Source: Nanobdellota archaeon (GTDB lineage: Archaea > Nanobdellota > Nanobdellia > Woesearchaeales > WJKV01). From it: 42,888 nucleotides of DNA. The stretch covers positions 1 to 42,888 of the forward strand of contig JAGLWF010000011.1 in NCBI GenBank assembly GCA_023133595.1, in the 5' to 3' direction. The position numbers and the translations under genes are program-made. The stretch's first letter is position 1. Each line of letters opens with the position of its first letter. Positions 8,443-16,518 of this stretch are shown here, piece by piece. Under the pieces are notes generated by a model. The model ran no database searches, was not told where the DNA came from, and was given only the letters and a program-made list of their open reading frames with translations.

Positions 8443-8475
8443 CAATCAGGACTCTTTTTCTACTAAGGGGTTTAA

Positions 8476-9417
8476 ATGGGGATCAAAAAGAAACTACTTC
8501 ATATCTACGATGTTCACTATAAGAAATTGCTGTGGATTCCTATAATCATCTTGATACTTTCTATTGTGCAGATCGGGTATCAGATTAATACAACAGGAGA
8601 TTTTATTGGAAAAGGCGTATCCCTGAAAGGAGGTCTCTCTGTCCAGATTGATACTTTGTATTCTGATGTTACTGGTCTGAAAGAACATCTGATATCAGAT
8701 TTTCCAAATGAAGATTTTGATGTCCGGTTATTAACAAAAACAGGAAAACAGACTGGGTTGATAATCGAAGCAACAGAAGGTATCAAACCTGAAGCTTTGT
8801 TGAAAAGTGTGAAAGATAAGCTTGGTGATGCTGCGCCTGAACTAGAAGATCTGGCAGAATCTCTTGGAACTGTATCTCCAAGATTCTCTGAAGGATTTTT
8901 CAGAACTGCAATCATTGCTGTATTGGTTGCGTTCGCATTCATGGGCCTGGTTGTATTCTATTATTTCAGGATACCAATTCCGTCTTTGGCTGTTATCTTG
9001 TGTGCATTCTCAGACATTGTATGTTCTATTGCAATCTTTAATTTGCTGGGAGGAAAATTAGGAACCGGTGGTGTTGCTGCATTCCTGATGCTTATAGGTT
9101 ATTCTGTTGATACTGATATCCTGTTGTCTACTCGTGTCTTGAAGCACGGGCATGGAACAATACTGGAAAGAATACTGGATGCAATGAAGACTGGTATGAC
9201 AATGTCGATCACAACAATCGCTGCTGTCACTGTCGGTCTTATATTTTCACAATCAGAAGTCTTGAAGCAGATATTTACTATTTTGCTTATAGGTTTATCA
9301 TTAGATGTGATTATGACATGGCTGCAGAATACTGCAATACTTAGATGGTATTTAGAGCCTAAGAAACCTAAAGAAGAAGGCGCAGGTGAAGAACCAAAAT
9401 CTGGGGATCAACAATGA
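8476..9417 (+). CDS. secF: protein-export membrane protein SecF
   Basis: SecF works with SecD in an RND-like complex that uses the ion gradient to pull proteins through the SecYEG channel from outside. The 313-residue product has an N-terminal helix, a periplasm-like P1 domain with the KGVSLKGGLSV motif, and five further helices. The family GYSVDTDILLSTRV sequence (residues about 208-221) carries the conserved Asp pair of the transmembrane region. The secF-before-secD order is typical of archaea. It has an AAGGGG Shine-Dalgarno five bases before the ATG and overlaps secD by four bases. Confidence 0.95.
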   Translation: MGIKKKLLHIYDVHYKKLLWIPIIILILSIVQIGYQINTTGDFIGKGVSLKGGLSVQIDTLYSDVTGLKEHLISDFPNEDFDVRLLTKTGKQTGLIIEATEGIKPEALLKSVKDKLGDAAPELEDLAESLGTVSPRFSEGFFRTAIIAVLVAFAFMGLVVFYYFRIPIPSLAVILCAFSDIVCSIAIFNLLGGKLGTGGVAAFLMLIGYSVDTDILLSTRVLKHGHGTILERILDAMKTGMTMSITTIAAVTVGLIFSQSEVLKQIFTILLIGLSLDVIMTWLQNTAILRWYLEPKKPKEEGAGEEPKSGDQQ

Positions 9418-10964
9418 GTGGAGCGAAAAAACTGAAACGGATATTCAAGAACACCCGTGTACTGATACTACTGTTCTTCTTATTGTGTGCAATCTTTGCA
9501 ATCTGGCCTATGCTTGGAAGAGAAGGTGTTGCTATCCAGAGTGTTGTCAAGGACAGTTCTGCGTATGAAGCTGGGATCCAGGTTGATCCTACAACCCGGC
9601 CTACTGCTCGTGAGATAATTACTTACCTTGATAATACCCAGATAAAAAATCTTGATGATTATTATGCTTATATAGATACGATTGGCGCGAATCGCACGGT
9701 CCGTGTCGAGACGAATCAGAATGTCTATCATCTTACAACATTAGAGAGCGGAGATCTTGGCATTGCTGTTATCAATGCACCAAAATCCAATCTTCGTAAA
9801 GGTCTTGATCTTACAGGCGGGACTCGTGTATTCTTGCAGCCTGAAGAAGAGGTTGAAGATTATGTCCTGGAGAATGTTGTAGATTCCTTGAAACTACGTC
9901 TGAACACTTTTGGATTGTCTGATATTGTTGTGAAGAAAGTCACAATGCCTGACCAGTATATTATTGTGGAGATTGCAGGGGCTACACAGGAAGAAGTCAA
10001 GGATCTGATATCCCAGCAAGGTAAGTTTGAAGCCAAGATTGCTAATGAGACTGTGTTTGTCGGTGGAGAGGATATTGTCTTTGTCGGTGTTGGTGCACAG
10101 GATGCATATGTCAAGGAGTGCGGACCAACAGGCGGAGGAAGTTTCTCGTGCGGTTTTGAATTTAGGATCACTGTAACACAAGAGGCTGCTGAACGTTTTG
10201 CAGACGCAACAGCAAAGCTTGACATTGATGGCGATCATCTGTCTGAACCTATCAGATTGTTCTTGGATGATGAAGAGATCAGCAACCTATCTATTGCATC
10301 TTCATTGAAAGGAAGAGCTATAACCACACCTTCTATTAATGGAGGATCGTCTGGACGTGACCAACGGGAAGCTTATGAGAATGCACAGGCTGAGATGAAT
10401 CATCTGCAGACTATCCTGGAGACTGGTACACTGCCTATAAAGTTAGAGATTGTTGAATCTTTGACTTTGAGTCCGTTCTTAGGAAGTGAGTTTACAAAAA
10501 ATGCAATCTTTGTAGGTTTCCTTGCTATCCTTACTGTTGCTATTGTTGTATTTATACGTTTCAGGAGATTTGCGATTTCAATACCTATGTTCATAACAAT
10601 GATCAGTGAAGTTGTATTGTTGTTAGGACTTGCATCATTGACTAGCTGGCAATTAGATTTAGCAGCAATCGCAGGTATAATTGTCGCTGCTGGTACTGGA
10701 GTGGATGACCAGATAGTCATCACAGACGAAGTTCTGCGCGGAGAGTCTAAAGCCTCTTATGGGTGGAAACAGAAATTGAAGCGGGCATTCTTTATTATCA
10801 TGGCTGCTTATTTCACAACAATCGTAGCCACAATCCCACTGTTCTGGGCTGGAGCTGGTATCCTGAAAGGTTTCGCATTTATCACCATTGCAGGTGTTAC
10901 ATTCGGTGTTTTCATTACTCGACCAGCGTTCGCAAATATTATCGAAATCTTGTTGGGTGATTAA
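9414..10964 (+). CDS. secD: preprotein translocase subunit SecD
   Basis: A 516-residue SecD. The N-terminal helix (residues about 15-33) is followed by a PDZ-like stretch and the P1 head with the KGLDLTGGTRVFLQPE signature. A second conserved block (ETGTLPIKLEIVE) precedes five C-terminal helices containing GTGVDDQIVITDE, the SecD counterpart of the ion-relay Asp motif. The start overlaps the secF stop as ATGA, so the two subunits are translationally coupled. Length and motifs are normal for archaeal SecD, and I see no sign of decay. Confidence 0.95.
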   Translation: MSGAKKLKRIFKNTRVLILLFFLLCAIFAIWPMLGREGVAIQSVVKDSSAYEAGIQVDPTTRPTAREIITYLDNTQIKNLDDYYAYIDTIGANRTVRVETNQNVYHLTTLESGDLGIAVINAPKSNLRKGLDLTGGTRVFLQPEEEVEDYVLENVVDSLKLRLNTFGLSDIVVKKVTMPDQYIIVEIAGATQEEVKDLISQQGKFEAKIANETVFVGGEDIVFVGVGAQDAYVKECGPTGGGSFSCGFEFRITVTQEAAERFADATAKLDIDGDHLSEPIRLFLDDEEISNLSIASSLKGRAITTPSINGGSSGRDQREAYENAQAEMNHLQTILETGTLPIKLEIVESLTLSPFLGSEFTKNAIFVGFLAILTVAIVVFIRFRRFAISIPMFITMISEVVLLLGLASLTSWQLDLAAIAGIIVAAGTGVDDQIVITDEVLRGESKASYGWKQKLKRAFFIIMAAYFTTIVATIPLFWAGAGILKGFAFITIAGVTFGVFITRPAFANIIEILLGD

Positions 10965-11008
10965 GAGAACCAGTTCTTTGAGTGGAATAGGTGCTTGAAG
11001 AAATAATT

Positions 11009-12319
11009 CTATAACATAATCCAAGATAGAACAAAAAGGCATATCAATGCGAAAACTGTTGGCAATAAGCCTGCTTTTATCATATCTATTGTTCTGATTT
11101 TTGTTTCACTATGCACCAATGCGTTTGGAGCTGTGCCTGGAGGCAATAAGAATGTCATTGAAACACCAATAATAACTGGGTAAACAAATGCATTGATGGT
11201 TGTGCCATAAATTGAAGAAAATCCTATCAGAACAGGAATCATCATTGCAGCTGTTGCGGTGTTTTGGATGAATTGAGTTATTGCAAGGGCGAAAACAACC
11301 AGAGCAAATATTATTAACAGAGGATGTTCTATTCCTGTTATCCTGATAACAGACTCTGCGAGCCAGTGTGCCACACCTGTTGTTTGCAGAGCAGTTCCGA
11401 GCGAGATTGCACCGCCTATCAAGAAAACTACACTCCAATCAGTATGTTTTTGATAATCTTTCCATGAATAAACAAAGACAAGCATCAAGACAGTCCCTAT
11501 CAGGCCAATAGCAACAGTCGATAAACCGTGCAAAGGAGAAGTAAACCATCCTATTATGGTTAATAAGATTAAGAATGCTGCCAATTTTTCTTTTCCACTC
11601 ATTGGTTTTTCTTTCTCTATTCTAATCTTGATTTTTTTCGTTTTTAATCTGAAGTATATGAGAAAAGAAATGAAAAGTAAGGCTAACATGATGATTGCGA
11701 AAGGGAATCCTATAACAAACCAGTCAATGAAATTCAATCCTAATTCATGAGCAGCAATTATATTTGGTGGAGATCCGATCACTGTTCCAACGCCCCCGAT
11801 GTTTGCTGCAAAAGCAACTGCTAGAAAGAGCGCAATTTTGTTAACTTTGGTTCTTTCAGCTATATGACGCAATATAGGAATCATCAAGATGATTGTTGTT
11901 GTATTTGACATTATCATAGATAAGCCAGCAGTTATAATTATCGTTCCTAATATCACACCCCTTTCAGTATGAGTATGGCAGAGAATCTTGTGAGCAATCC
12001 GTTTATCCAATCCAGTTATAACGAGGGCAATAGCAATACCAAAACCAACAAGTATCAAGAAAAATGCAGAAGAACTAAAACCAGACAATGCTTCTGTAAG
12101 CTCTACAGCTCTCGTTGCCAATAACAATGCAATGCCCATTAATGCAGTGATGGCAATAGGGATTATCTCAATAATCCAGAAATAAATTACAATCAGGAAA
12201 ATCAGCAGAGTTGTCCATCCTTCATAAGACAATCTCTCTGGAGCAGGAATAATTAGAAATATAATAACAAGTATTACGGCTGGTAAAATAAGTAACAGGT
12301 TTTTTGTAATTTTGTTCAA
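11009..12319 (-). CDS. DASS/SLC13-family anion (dicarboxylate, sulfate or citrate) transporter
   Basis: A 436-residue polytopic protein of about 11 helices with both hallmark SNT-type motifs of the divalent anion:Na+ symporter family: MSNTTT near residue 140 and QNTATAA near residue 360. Gly/Pro-rich ion-binding loops (GSPPNI) are also present. It would import dicarboxylates, citrate, sulfate or phosphate with sodium; the substrate cannot be told from sequence alone. The start is TTG at 12319 with GGAAG upstream. It overlaps the TGA of a remnant reading frame, suggesting it was once the second gene of a coupled pair. It converges on secD. Confidence 0.88.
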   Translation of the reverse strand: MNKITKNLLLILPAVILVIIFLIIPAPERLSYEGWTTLLIFLIVIYFWIIEIIPIAITALMGIALLLATRAVELTEALSGFSSSAFFLILVGFGIAIALVITGLDKRIAHKILCHTHTERGVILGTIIITAGLSMIMSNTTTIILMIPILRHIAERTKVNKIALFLAVAFAANIGGVGTVIGSPPNIIAAHELGLNFIDWFVIGFPFAIIMLALLFISFLIYFRLKTKKIKIRIEKEKPMSGKEKLAAFLILLTIIGWFTSPLHGLSTVAIGLIGTVLMLVFVYSWKDYQKHTDWSVVFLIGGAISLGTALQTTGVAHWLAESVIRITGIEHPLLIIFALVVFALAITQFIQNTATAAMMIPVLIGFSSIYGTTINAFVYPVIIGVSMTFLLPPGTAPNALVHSETKIRTIDMIKAGLLPTVFALICLFVLSWIML

Positions 12320-12540
12320 GATTCTTCCTCATCTATCATTTCTTGCGGGATCTCTGGTTTTTTATTGCTTAGTGTGATAAAAGTTTCTGTAACATATAAT
12401 CTAATTCTTCAGGTTTATAAATATGTTCCTTGAAATCCGGTCTCATTCTACGTTTTAGCCCTTGAAAGTAGTTGCGTATAACATCGCGAATAAGCAGAGT
12501 TTTATTATTTTTTAAGATAAAAGCCCTTTAGACTGAACAT
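12316..12540 (-). pseudogene. frameshifted gene remnant upstream of the DASS transporter
   Basis: Two overlapping minus-strand frames each read like real protein, but neither has a good start. Frame A, without an ATG at its head, gives an amphipathic stretch containing IRDVIRNYFQGLKRRM and KPEELDYMLQK, then stops at 12369-12371. One frame over, the sequence continues TFITLSNKKPEIPQEMIDEE and stops at 12316 exactly over the transporter TTG, as coupled genes do. A single-base shift near 12375-12385 would join them. A third frame gives an ATG at 12540 with only 11 codons. A sequencing error or true decay both fit. The family is not recognised. Confidence 0.4.
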
Positions 12541-12545
12541 AAAAG

Positions 12546-12553
12546 CTTAAATA
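12546..12553 (+). promoter_or_regulatory. TATA box of the hyp operon
   Basis: The element cttaaata is centred 27-28 nt before the hypA ATG, with no Shine-Dalgarno between them. This indicates a leaderless mRNA for the hydrogenase maturation operon. Confidence 0.55.
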
Positions 12554-12576
12554 CTATAACTTGATTTTCTCGTATT

Positions 12577-12900
12577 ATGCACGAACTTACATTTGCAAAC
12601 AAGATAATTGAAGACGCCAGGAAGCAAGGCGATGTTATTCGTATTGAGGTTGAAGTGGGGGATCTTGCGCATCTTCCTGCTTCTGATCTGAAGGATGCTC
12701 TTTGTGAACTGGTAGATTGGAAGATCGAGGTTGTAGAGAAGAAAGGTTGGGTGAAATGTCCTTGCGGGTTTGAAGGAGAGCCAGAGATTCTTGATAAAAA
12801 ACACGATTATACTTTGTTCCAATGCCCTAAATGCGGTGCGATTCCTGAGATAATTGATGGAGAAGAGATTATCCTGAAAGAAGTTGAAGTCAAAGATTAG
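12577..12900 (+). CDS. hypA: hydrogenase nickel-insertion protein HypA
   Basis: HypA delivers nickel to the precursor of the [NiFe]-hydrogenase large subunit, normally together with the GTPase HypB. The 107-residue product starts MHE, whose backbone and His2 form the nickel site. A zinc ribbon is made by CPCG and CPKCG about 30 residues apart. Length is normal. It is the first gene of hypA-hypC-hypD-hypE and has a leaderless promoter. No hypB is present in the window, so nickel delivery may depend on a distant hypB or on HypA alone. Confidence 0.95.
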   Translation: MHELTFANKIIEDARKQGDVIRIEVEVGDLAHLPASDLKDALCELVDWKIEVVEKKGWVKCPCGFEGEPEILDKKHDYTLFQCPKCGAIPEIIDGEEIILKEVEVKD

Positions 12901-12914
12901 TTAAGAGAAGAAAG

Positions 12915-13127
12915 ATGTGTCTAGCTATTCCTGGAAAGGTTGAATCTATAAATGGAGAGGAAGCTATTGTAGATTTTAAAGGTATAAAGAAAAAAGCAAA
13001 TATTGCATTCTGCGATTGTAAGATTGGAGATTATATTCTTGTTCACGTCGGATTTGCAATACAGGTTGTTGATGAAAAAAGAGCAAGAGAAACATACAGG
13101 CTTCTAGATGAAAAATGCAAGACGTAA
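12915..13127 (+). CDS. hypC: hydrogenase maturation chaperone HypC
   Basis: A 70-residue HypC/HupF protein starting MCLAIPGKV. The N-terminal Cys2 carries the Fe(CN)2CO group with HypD and hands it to the large subunit. The core is a small OB-like barrel ending in ETYRLLDE, as in the family. It begins 15 bases after hypA, with GAAGAAAG upstream, and overlaps hypD by 13 bases, so hypC and hypD are coupled, in line with their known complex. Confidence 0.95.
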   Translation: MCLAIPGKVESINGEEAIVDFKGIKKKANIAFCDCKIGDYILVHVGFAIQVVDEKRARETYRLLDEKCKT

Positions 13128-14110
13128 TAAATAAAATCAATGAACTGGCAAACGGGTTGGGTGATATCTCTTTGATGGAAGTCTGTGGAGGACATACAAA
13201 TGTAATCTTAAAGTATGGCATCCGAAAAATATTACCCTCTAATATCAAACTTCTCTCTGGTCCTGGTTGTCCTGTTTGTGTTACAAGCCAGAAGGAGATT
13301 GACAGTATTATTGAGATGGCATTGAATGGGATCAAGATAGTTTCTTATGGTGACATGGTGCGTGTACCTGGGACAAAAATGAGTCTTGAAGGAGCAAGAG
13401 GGAAGGGGGCAGATGTAAAAATAATTGATTCTGCTAGCCAGGCATTAAATTATAAAGATCATGTCTTTTTTGGGATCGGATTCGAGACCACAGCTCCGAT
13501 GACTGCTTATTTACTGAAAAAAGGGCTTAATGTATTTTCTGCTCATCGACTTTTGAAGCCTGCAATGAAGGTCTTACTCGAAGGGGAGATTAGGATTGAT
13601 GGTTTTATCATGCCTGGTCATGTTTCTGTTATAACTGGTGCAGATGAATGGAAAGAATTAAATGTTCCGCAAGTTATCTCTGGTTTTACACCCGAACTTG
13701 TTATGGTTTCGATTTGCAAATTATTGGAATTGATTAAAAACAAGCAAAATATTGTGGTAAATAACTATGATGAAGCAGTACTTCCTCAGGGAAATATTGC
13801 TGCGAAAAATATGATTAAAGAACAGCTCAAGCCTGTGGATGCTGAATGGCGGGGATTTGGCATGATAAAATCTTCTGCTCTTGAGCCTGTTAATGACCAG
13901 CAGAATGCCCGAATAATTTATGTAGATATTATTAAGAATGTTAAAACAGATATTGATACCGCATGTCGCTGTGGAGATGTTGTGAAAGGCTTATGTTCGC
14001 CTCATGAGTGTCCATTGTTTGGAGATGAATGTTCTCCTCAGATGCCTCGGGGTGCGTGCATGGTTTCAGATGAAGGTGCGTGCAGAATAACTTATGTGTA
14101 TGAAAGATGA
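13115..14110 (+). CDS. hypD: hydrogenase Fe(CN)2CO assembly scaffold HypD
   Basis: HypD carries a [4Fe-4S] cluster and, with HypC, builds the Fe(CN)2CO group. Visible motifs: CGGHT near residue 23, GPGCPVC near residue 50, GFETTAP near residue 125, and a Cys-rich C-terminus (CRCGDVVKG, CSPHECPLFGDEC). The usual CGGHTH is CGGHTN here, a small departure. The 331-residue length is slightly short of typical (about 350-370), but all domains are present. It overlaps hypC upstream and hypE downstream (ATGA). Confidence 0.95.
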   Translation: MQDVINKINELANGLGDISLMEVCGGHTNVILKYGIRKILPSNIKLLSGPGCPVCVTSQKEIDSIIEMALNGIKIVSYGDMVRVPGTKMSLEGARGKGADVKIIDSASQALNYKDHVFFGIGFETTAPMTAYLLKKGLNVFSAHRLLKPAMKVLLEGEIRIDGFIMPGHVSVITGADEWKELNVPQVISGFTPELVMVSICKLLELIKNKQNIVVNNYDEAVLPQGNIAAKNMIKEQLKPVDAEWRGFGMIKSSALEPVNDQQNARIIYVDIIKNVKTDIDTACRCGDVVKGLCSPHECPLFGDECSPQMPRGACMVSDEGACRITYVYER

Positions 14111-15069
14111 TTAGATTAGCAGAAGGAAGCGGTGGAAAAGAAATGCAGGATCTCATAAAGGGTTTCAGGAAGATTCTGCGGCACACTGGTGAATGGGAGA
14201 ATATTAGCAATGATTCTGCGACTTACAATCTCGGTGATTATCATTTAGTTTTTACAACAGATTCTTTTATTGTTGACCCTCTGTTTTTTCCTGGAGGGGA
14301 TATCGGCAAGATTGCTGTATGCGGCACTATCAATGATCTTGCTGTCATGGGTGCACAACCTCTTGGCCTGAGCTTGAGTTTTGTTCTTGAAGAAGGATTT
14401 TCAAAAGATTCATTGAATAAGATCATCGAATCGATGAATGCAATTTCAATGGAAACAGGAATCCCAATTGTAACAGGGGATACCAAAGTTGCAGAGAAAG
14501 GAAAAATCGACAAGATTGTTATCAATACAGCAGGTATTGGTTTGTGTAAAGTGATTTTAAATAAAAAATTAGAGGCTGGAGATAAGATTATTGTTTCTGG
14601 TAGTATTGGTGACCATACGATTGCTTTACTATCAAAAAGATTTGATTTTGAGACAAATGTTGTTTCTGACAGCAAATCTGTTTCTTTTGAGATGAATGCG
14701 GTGAATGAGTTTATTAAAATGGCAAAAGATCCGACTAGGGGAGGATTGGCAGCAACATTAAATGAATTATCAGAAGATAATAAGATGCAATTCTATGTCT
14801 ATGAAGAAAATATTCCTCTTAAGAGAGAAGTAAAAGCTGTTGAAGAATTGCTTGGCCTGGATTTTTATCAATTTGCATGTGAAGGAAGATTCATCTGCAT
14901 CTGTTCTTCAGAAAATTCTGGACATGTTTTGGAAACATTAAGAAAATTTAATCCAGATGCAAATATTATTGGAGAAGTACGTGCAGGTTCTGGTGTTGTT
15001 ATTAAAACGCGACTGGGAGAACGAATCTTACATAATCCTACTGGAAATATTATCCCCCGGATTTGCTAA
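14107..15069 (+). CDS. hypE: carbamoyl-phosphate-derived cyanide synthesis protein HypE
   Basis: HypE dehydrates a thiocarboxamide on its C-terminal Cys to thiocyanate, giving the cyanide ligands of the active-site iron. The 320-residue product has the N-terminal GSGGKEM, the AIRS-type core, DPTRGG near residue 208, and ends PRIC with the acceptor Cys last, exactly as required. Its 3' end overlaps the convergent hypF-like gene by 42 bases. The two partners of the carbamoyl-transfer step are therefore locked together in the genome. Confidence 0.96.
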   Translation: MIRLAEGSGGKEMQDLIKGFRKILRHTGEWENISNDSATYNLGDYHLVFTTDSFIVDPLFFPGGDIGKIAVCGTINDLAVMGAQPLGLSLSFVLEEGFSKDSLNKIIESMNAISMETGIPIVTGDTKVAEKGKIDKIVINTAGIGLCKVILNKKLEAGDKIIVSGSIGDHTIALLSKRFDFETNVVSDSKSVSFEMNAVNEFIKMAKDPTRGGLAATLNELSEDNKMQFYVYEENIPLKREVKAVEELLGLDFYQFACEGRFICICSSENSGHVLETLRKFNPDANIIGEVRAGSGVVIKTRLGERILHNPTGNIIPRIC

Positions 15070-16062
15070 TACATACGCAATCTGTCCGTGGCTGATCCCT
15101 GCGTCGCCGCATGAAATATTCTTATTCAATAAAACTCCTTTTGATTTCAAGTAATTTGTCATAATTTTATTGAATGCACATCCCCCACTGAAAACAATTG
15201 GACGATTATATTCTTTAGCTATTTCATAAAATCCCTCTGCAAGATATTGCTGAACAGTAGCTGCCAATCTTTGTTTGTCTTTGTCAAGATTCTCGACGAG
15301 GAATTTGAAGAGTGGGGCTGTTGCAAGAATCTTGATTTTGTCTTCTTTAATTATTGGTTTTAATTCGTATGGAATTGTTGAATTTTGTTCTAGTTTAATC
15401 GCTGGTTCTCCTTCAAATGTGCGTTTTGTGCAGACGCCTAATAGTGCAGACGCAGCATCCAACACCCGGCCGCAGCTTGTTGTGATCGGCGAATTCAATT
15501 TATTTTCTAATTGCTTGTTTAATACGACAAATTCTTGTTCAGTAAAATAATTCATCATGATCTTTTTTAGTTCTGTTTTTAATAAGATTTTTTGTAGTAT
15601 AGATAATAACATGCGTGGGGGGTATTTTGTTGCAGAATCTCCTCCTAATTGTATGTGTGGTTCTAGCGATCCTATCCTTTTATTTCCTTTGAATATCTCC
15701 CCGCCCCAGATAGTATTGTCTGTGCCAAAACCAAGACCATCAGCTGCAATGCCTACAAATTCTTTTAGACCATGTTCTCTTGCTACAGAATAAACATGGC
15801 TGAGATGATGTTGTACTTTGATCAATGGGATGTTATGTTTTTTGCTCAATTCTGCTCCATATCTGCTAGTATTATATCCCGGGTGGAAATCAGTTATTAT
15901 TGCATCTGGCTTTTCCTGCATATATCTTTCAACAGTTGTTTTGAATTTTTCAAAATTTTCCAGAAAGAAAGTATTTCCGTGAGGCTCGCTTGTGGTTATT
16001 TTATTATCATAATAACTAACTGTATTATTCAGTTCTGCTCCAAGCGCAAGAAATTTTACCAT
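15028..16062 (-). CDS. hypF: HypF-like carbamoyltransferase reduced to the Kae1-like domain
   Basis: HypF transfers a carbamoyl group to the C-terminal Cys of HypE. This 344-residue protein matches only the C-terminal Kae1/TsaD-like half of HypF. It has HHLSH (metal ligands, near residue 83), GFGTDNTIWGGE, a central SCGRVLDAASALLG and FSGGCAFNKIM near residue 295. The acylphosphatase, zinc-finger and YrdC-like domains that make carbamoyl-adenylate in a full HypF of about 750 residues are absent. A separate YrdC/Sua5-type protein would have to supply the intermediate. A reverse TATA-like tttattaaaa about 26 nt upstream fits the ATG at 16062. Confidence 0.88.
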   Translation of the reverse strand: MVKFLALGAELNNTVSYYDNKITTSEPHGNTFFLENFEKFKTTVERYMQEKPDAIITDFHPGYNTSRYGAELSKKHNIPLIKVQHHLSHVYSVAREHGLKEFVGIAADGLGFGTDNTIWGGEIFKGNKRIGSLEPHIQLGGDSATKYPPRMLLSILQKILLKTELKKIMMNYFTEQEFVVLNKQLENKLNSPITTSCGRVLDAASALLGVCTKRTFEGEPAIKLEQNSTIPYELKPIIKEDKIKILATAPLFKFLVENLDKDKQRLAATVQQYLAEGFYEIAKEYNRPIVFSGGCAFNKIMTNYLKSKGVLLNKNISCGDAGISHGQIAYVLANPGDNISSRIM

Positions 16063-16134
16063 ATGTTTAAGATTTTTCTATTTTTAATAAATCTATTGAA
16101 AAGCTTTATAAACATTTTAATTTGTATTAAAGGT

Positions 16135-16518
16135 ATGAAAGTCTACTGCTTTGGAAACGAGTTTGTGAAGGAAGATTCTTTGGCCAAGCAGATAGCTCAT
16201 GAGATTCAGGTCAAAGGGTTCGAGTTTGTGAAATGTATTGGCCCTGATGAGCTTGAGATTGAAGCTGAGACTCTTATTATCATGGATGTTATCAAGGATA
16301 CAAAGAATGTCATGCTGATAGATGATGTTGATCAGTTGAAAGAGCATAACACATGCTCATGTCATGATTTTGATCTTGGGTATCATCTGAAATTGTATAA
16401 GGAGTTGGGGATGCTGAAGAAATTGTATATCATCGGTCTTCCTATGGAGACGGACTTCTCAGTTGATGATATGAAGAGGAAAATAAAAGAAATTTTACTT
16501 AATCTCTTCCCAGTTTAA
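16135..16518 (+). CDS. [NiFe]-hydrogenase maturation endopeptidase (HycI/HybD family)
   Basis: This protease removes the C-terminal tail of the hydrogenase large subunit after nickel insertion. The 127-residue protein shows the family pattern in divergent form: FGNEFVKEDSLA at the N-terminus (normally GNxxxxDDG), DVIKD near residue 56, and CHDFDLGYHLKL with the nickel-binding His near residue 79. ATG 16135 is chosen because a TATA element at about 16104-16111 (tttataaa) lies about 27 nt upstream. The frame extends open far upstream but lacks protein-like content there. It converges on the large-subunit gene with a 24-base overlap. Confidence 0.82.
   Translation: MKVYCFGNEFVKEDSLAKQIAHEIQVKGFEFVKCIGPDELEIEAETLIIMDVIKDTKNVMLIDDVDQLKEHNTCSCHDFDLGYHLKLYKELGMLKKLYIIGLPMETDFSVDDMKRKIKEILLNLFPV

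Noticed and set aside
15772-16134. Long upstream extension of the protease reading frame
   Set aside because: The extension lies antisense to the HypF-like gene and has no protein-like pattern. Promoter spacing supports the ATG at 16135.
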